From: Scandinavium sp036409475
Lineage (GTDB): Bacteria; Pseudomonadota; Gammaproteobacteria; Enterobacterales; Enterobacteriaceae
Assembly (NCBI RefSeq): GCF_036409475.1
Contig: NZ_JAYRCK010000010.1
Span: 1 to 64,000 of the forward strand
Direction of reading: 5' to 3'
DNA length: 64,000 nucleotides
Shown: positions 62,033 through 64,000 of the stretch, piece after piece
Layout: each line of letters begins with the position of its first letter
How positions within the stretch are numbered: position 1 is the first letter of the stretch
Notes under the pieces: model-generated
What the model was told of the DNA's origin: nothing
The model's input: the letters and a program-made list of their open reading frames with translations, nothing else
The model's database searches: none
Made by a program: the position numbers and the translations under genes

Positions 62033-62989
62033 GTGTCGGACAATACACTGCATTCCGGGTATTCGCCTGCGCCACGCGCGCATCTTATTTCAGATTTAAT
62101 CAGTGGCAAGTTAACCCCTGCGCCAATCTGGAAAGAGGTGAACTACCGTCTGAAATTCTTACTGCGCACGGTGATTTTCTACCCAGCCACCCGGCGGATG
62201 CTGGGTAGCCTTGGCAAGCGCAAGGACTTTATGCAGTTGCTAAAAGCCCAGGTCACATTGCCCAGCAAAACGCACCGGCAATACTTAGCGCGCGGCTTAT
62301 CCTCCACGCAGCGCGCAGACGCCATTATCGGGCATTATGAATTTATCGACTCAGTGCAAAGCCCGGCGCTAGTGACGGCGTTAACAGCGACAGAACCCAC
62401 AGAGCTGCTGAAGCTGGAAGGCAAAGATGGCGCGGTATTTGCCCTGTATGCCTCCTGTGCTCACAAAGCCGAGCGTGAAGGCGAAAGCACCGTCTGGTTC
62501 TGTGATGCGCAAAATACCGTGCTGGCCAGTGCGACCTTCTGTATTGCGCGCAGCAGCCAAGGCTGGGAACTGGTGGTTGGCGGTTTGCAAGGCCCTCGTC
62601 GCGGCGTTTCGCATGAGGTGATTAAACTTGCCACTCGTGCCTGCTACGGGGTATTCCCAAAACGCATCCTGATTGAATTTTTTGGCCTGCTGGCCAGCCA
62701 GTGTAGCATTACTACGCTTAGCGGCGTGAGCGATAATGGCCACGTATTCCGCGCCCTGCGCTATCGCTTTAGCAAAGGCCGTCACCTCCATGCCAGCTAC
62801 GATGAGTTTTGGGCTTCCATTGACGGCGTGAAACGCAATGTGTTCCGTTGGGAGCTGCCGGTGCAGCAAGAGCGCAAATCGCTCGAAGAGATTGCCAGCA
62901 AAAAACGTGCTGAATACCGTCGTCGTTTTGCGCTGCTCGATGACATGGCCGTGCAGTTTGCTGCCCTGTTCCCCGCTTCAGACAAATGA
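62033..62989 (+). CDS. VirK/YbjX family protein (DUF535)
   Basis: A 318-residue DUF535 protein, related to Shigella/Salmonella VirK and E. coli YbjX. Conserved segments include GHYEFIDSVQ, GGLQGPRRGVSHEVIKLATRACYGVFPKRILIEFF and SKGRHLHASYDEFWAS. Members have been linked to envelope and virulence traits but no enzyme activity is known. The start codon is GTG 62033. It lies between pphA and the sdsR site, where E. coli has no gene. Confidence 0.88.
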   Translation: MSDNTLHSGYSPAPRAHLISDLISGKLTPAPIWKEVNYRLKFLLRTVIFYPATRRMLGSLGKRKDFMQLLKAQVTLPSKTHRQYLARGLSSTQRADAIIGHYEFIDSVQSPALVTALTATEPTELLKLEGKDGAVFALYASCAHKAEREGESTVWFCDAQNTVLASATFCIARSSQGWELVVGGLQGPRRGVSHEVIKLATRACYGVFPKRILIEFFGLLASQCSITTLSGVSDNGHVFRALRYRFSKGRHLHASYDEFWASIDGVKRNVFRWELPVQQERKSLEEIASKKRAEYRRRFALLDDMAVQFAALFPASDK

Positions 62990-63111
62990 AACCGGATGAT
63001 CTGCCCGCCCGTGGGCAGAGTCCTTCCCTTGCACCGATTGCGTCGGACACAGAACTTTCGTTATCATCAGACCTCTCCCTTCCGTTAGTCTGCAGGCGAA
63101 AGATTCTGGCT

Positions 63112-63255
63112 ATGAGCAAAACTGAAATTGCCCTGATAATCATTGTGCTGCTTATTTTAGCGGTTTGCGTCTGGTTTATTTTCAGTAACCTGATTTGGGT
63201 GATGGTCAGTTATCTGGAAACACTGTTGTATCCCGAGATTGTCACACCTGAGTAA
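63112..63255 (+). CDS. Small single-pass membrane protein
   Basis: A 47-residue protein: MSKTEIALIIIVLLILAVCV then WFIFSNLIWVMVSYLETLLYPEIVTPE. A long hydrophobic helix covers residues 6-36, with an acidic C terminus. ATG 63112 is preceded by the purine-rich GGCGAAAG. The frame extends upstream to 62986 but that part is polar and unlike a signal. No family is recognised; it looks like a genuine small membrane protein. Confidence 0.55.
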   Translation: MSKTEIALIIIVLLILAVCVWFIFSNLIWVMVSYLETLLYPEIVTPE

Positions 63256-63675
63256 AACGTCACTTGCTGCGGATTAAAATGCAAAAAAAAACAAGGTGCC
63301 GTTTGAACCCACCCCGCTTCCTTAATACCATGAATTCCGAAATGTAAAGTGACGTGATTGTTCATCCCGACAACCTATCGATTTGCATTTCAGGTCTGTC
63401 TGAATCCATATTCCCTGGACGTGCAACTTTCAGACCAACCACCTGCGGCGCTGCATATCCCTGTAAGCCGCAAAGTGAGTCCGATACTATAATATTTATT
63501 GCAAGCTTTCCCCTTTGCCCTGCGAAGCGAAGGGGATTTTTTTTGCCTGTAGACGCAAAAAAATCGTGTAAAAGAAATGTTAAGGCAGAAAGTGTTGTGA
63601 TATAAAAGATTCAGGTCGGGGCAGAAGTGTGGGACATTTTTGCATCGACTTTCGTAAGTCTTTGAACGGACTTAC
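63256..63675. other. Non-coding region with strong terminator
   Basis: No gene recognised. It could be the 3' UTR of the small membrane protein gene or encode an sRNA ending at the terminator at 63510. TATAAT at 63489-63494 lies too close to that terminator to drive a useful transcript rightward. Confidence 0.4.
63510..63545 (+). terminator. Rho-independent terminator with T8
   Basis: TCCCCTT/AAGGGGA stem, extended by inner pairs, then eight T. It ends an upstream rightward transcript, either the small membrane protein mRNA or an unannotated sRNA. Confidence 0.8.
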
Positions 63676-63677
63676 AG

Positions 63678-63704
63678 ATAAAAAGAGACCGAATACGATT
63701 CCTG
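63678..63704 (-). other. sdsR 3'-end sequence, candidate prophage attachment site
   Basis: On the minus strand ACAGGAATCGTATTCGGTC plus TCTTTTTAT matches the 3' end of the sRNA gene sdsR (ryeB), which lies beyond pphA in E. coli and Salmonella. The left arm of the sdsR terminator (GACCGAATA) and all sequence upstream of it are missing, replaced by unrelated AT-rich DNA. In Salmonella the last 23 bases of ryeB are a known hot spot for prophage insertion, so this is probably an att junction with the element extending past 63705. Confidence 0.6.
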
Positions 63705-63921
63705 TAGTTATTTAATTCCAGCTTTATTGTTTGAAATCAGCAAGTTAAACCAACCTTCGTTTTTAAAACACTCATTTTCACGTTTCAATGCATACCTTAA
63801 CGATCAAACACATATCACTTTTTTCGCAAGTATTCGGGAAAATTTCGTTTAAATGCATCCGTCTAAATGATTCAAAATGGATCACATCACCGGCAGATCA
63901 TCAAACTCCCCGCTAATGTAA
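63705..63921. other. AT-rich DNA at the start of a probable inserted element
   Basis: About 220 bases with no gene recognised, visibly lower in GC than the core genes, lying between the sdsR-like junction and the tandem operators. Confidence 0.4.
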
Positions 63922-63968
63922 ATATAGTAATAACACTATATCTTTAGATATAGTGATGATACTATATC
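63922..63968. promoter_or_regulatory. Tandem operator: two ATATAGT-N6-ACTATAT palindromes
   Basis: ATATAGT-AATAAC-ACTATAT (63922-63941) and GATATAGT-GATGAT-ACTATATC (63947-63968) stand four to five bases apart, just upstream of the gene at 63996. Tandem palindromes of this kind are typical autoregulatory operators of prophage repressors or toxin-antitoxin pairs. Confidence 0.6.
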
Positions 63969-63995
63969 TCTATCAGCTCACCTCAGGAGGTCATC

Positions 63996-64000
63996 ATGAA
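63996..64000 (+). CDS. Start of a gene cut by the window edge
   Basis: ATG at 63996 with a strong ribosome site, CAGGAGG, five bases upstream, directly behind the tandem operator. Only the first codon is visible, so nothing can be said about the product. Confidence 0.45.

Noticed and set aside
63680..63706. Functional sdsR sRNA gene at the right end
   Set aside because: Only the 3' end matches; the left arm of the terminator and the 5' part are absent, so an intact sRNA gene is not present within the window.
1..64000. CRISPR arrays, tRNA and rRNA genes
   Set aside because: No regularly spaced direct repeats with unique spacers, no tRNA cloverleaf and no rRNA sequence were recognised anywhere in the window. 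The TGAGACAAC array has irregular spacing and both orientations, unlike CRISPR.

Overview
The window is chromosomal DNA of an enterobacterium close to the Enterobacter cloacae group (Lelliottia, Leclercia or Kosakonia are alternatives). From about 11.3 kb onward, gene content and order follow the Escherichia coli segment dadX-dadA-ycgB-fadR-nhaB-dsbB ... ycgN-ycgM-ycgL-minCDE-rnd-fadD-yeaY-tsaB-yoaA ... yoaB-yoaH-pabB-nudL-sdaA-pdeD-yoaE-manXYZ-yobD-mntP-rlmA ... cspC-yobF-yebO-mgrB-yobH-kdgR-yebQ-htpX-prc-proQ-msrC-letAB-rsmF-yebV-pphA. Most of these proteins align end to end with the E. coli versions as I remember them (CspC looks identical). Departures from the E. coli order include a PBP3-like gene beside rlmA, as in Salmonella, a pentapeptide/glycosyltransferase gene between yoaA and yoaB, and no yoaC or yebW.

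Region 1 (1-11.2 kb) is mobile. An IS110-family transposase at the left edge abuts a satellite-like integrative element: P4-type integrase, AlpA regulator, hairpin-rich origin-like region, zinc-ribbon/TOPRIM/DUF927 primase-helicase, a remarkable array of nine TGAGACAAC boxes with a 32-bp perfect palindrome, a cargo pair (lipase of type VI effector type plus lipoprotein, probably effector and immunity), and an HTH protein. No capsid or tail genes are present, so it would depend on a helper phage. The same GGGGGC-type repeat, with the same spacing, lies at both ends.

Region 2 (11.3-61.9 kb) is core chromosome: D-/L-alanine catabolism (dadAX), fatty-acid control and activation (fadR, fadD), disulfide formation (dsbB), division-site selection (minCDE), tRNA modification (tsaB), folate (pabB), serine catabolism (sdaA), c-di-GMP turnover (pdeD), the mannose PTS, manganese export with its riboswitch, cold-shock protein CspC, PhoPQ feedback (mgrB), envelope proteolysis (htpX, prc), the RNA chaperone ProQ and lipid transport (letAB).

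The best non-coding signal is a family of five 132-141 bp repeats with conserved hairpins. Each one sits in a hairpin at the 3' end of a gene, and the whole stem-loop (17-30 nt) is duplicated on both sides. A sixth, unrelated small element with IS4-like ends and a 12-bp target duplication is inserted in the loop of the yobH/kdgR terminator. Region 3 (62-64 kb) holds a VirK/YbjX-family gene, a small membrane protein, and a junction that matches the 3' end of the sRNA gene sdsR. That site is known to attract prophages, and new AT-rich DNA with tandem operators and the start of a gene begins there.
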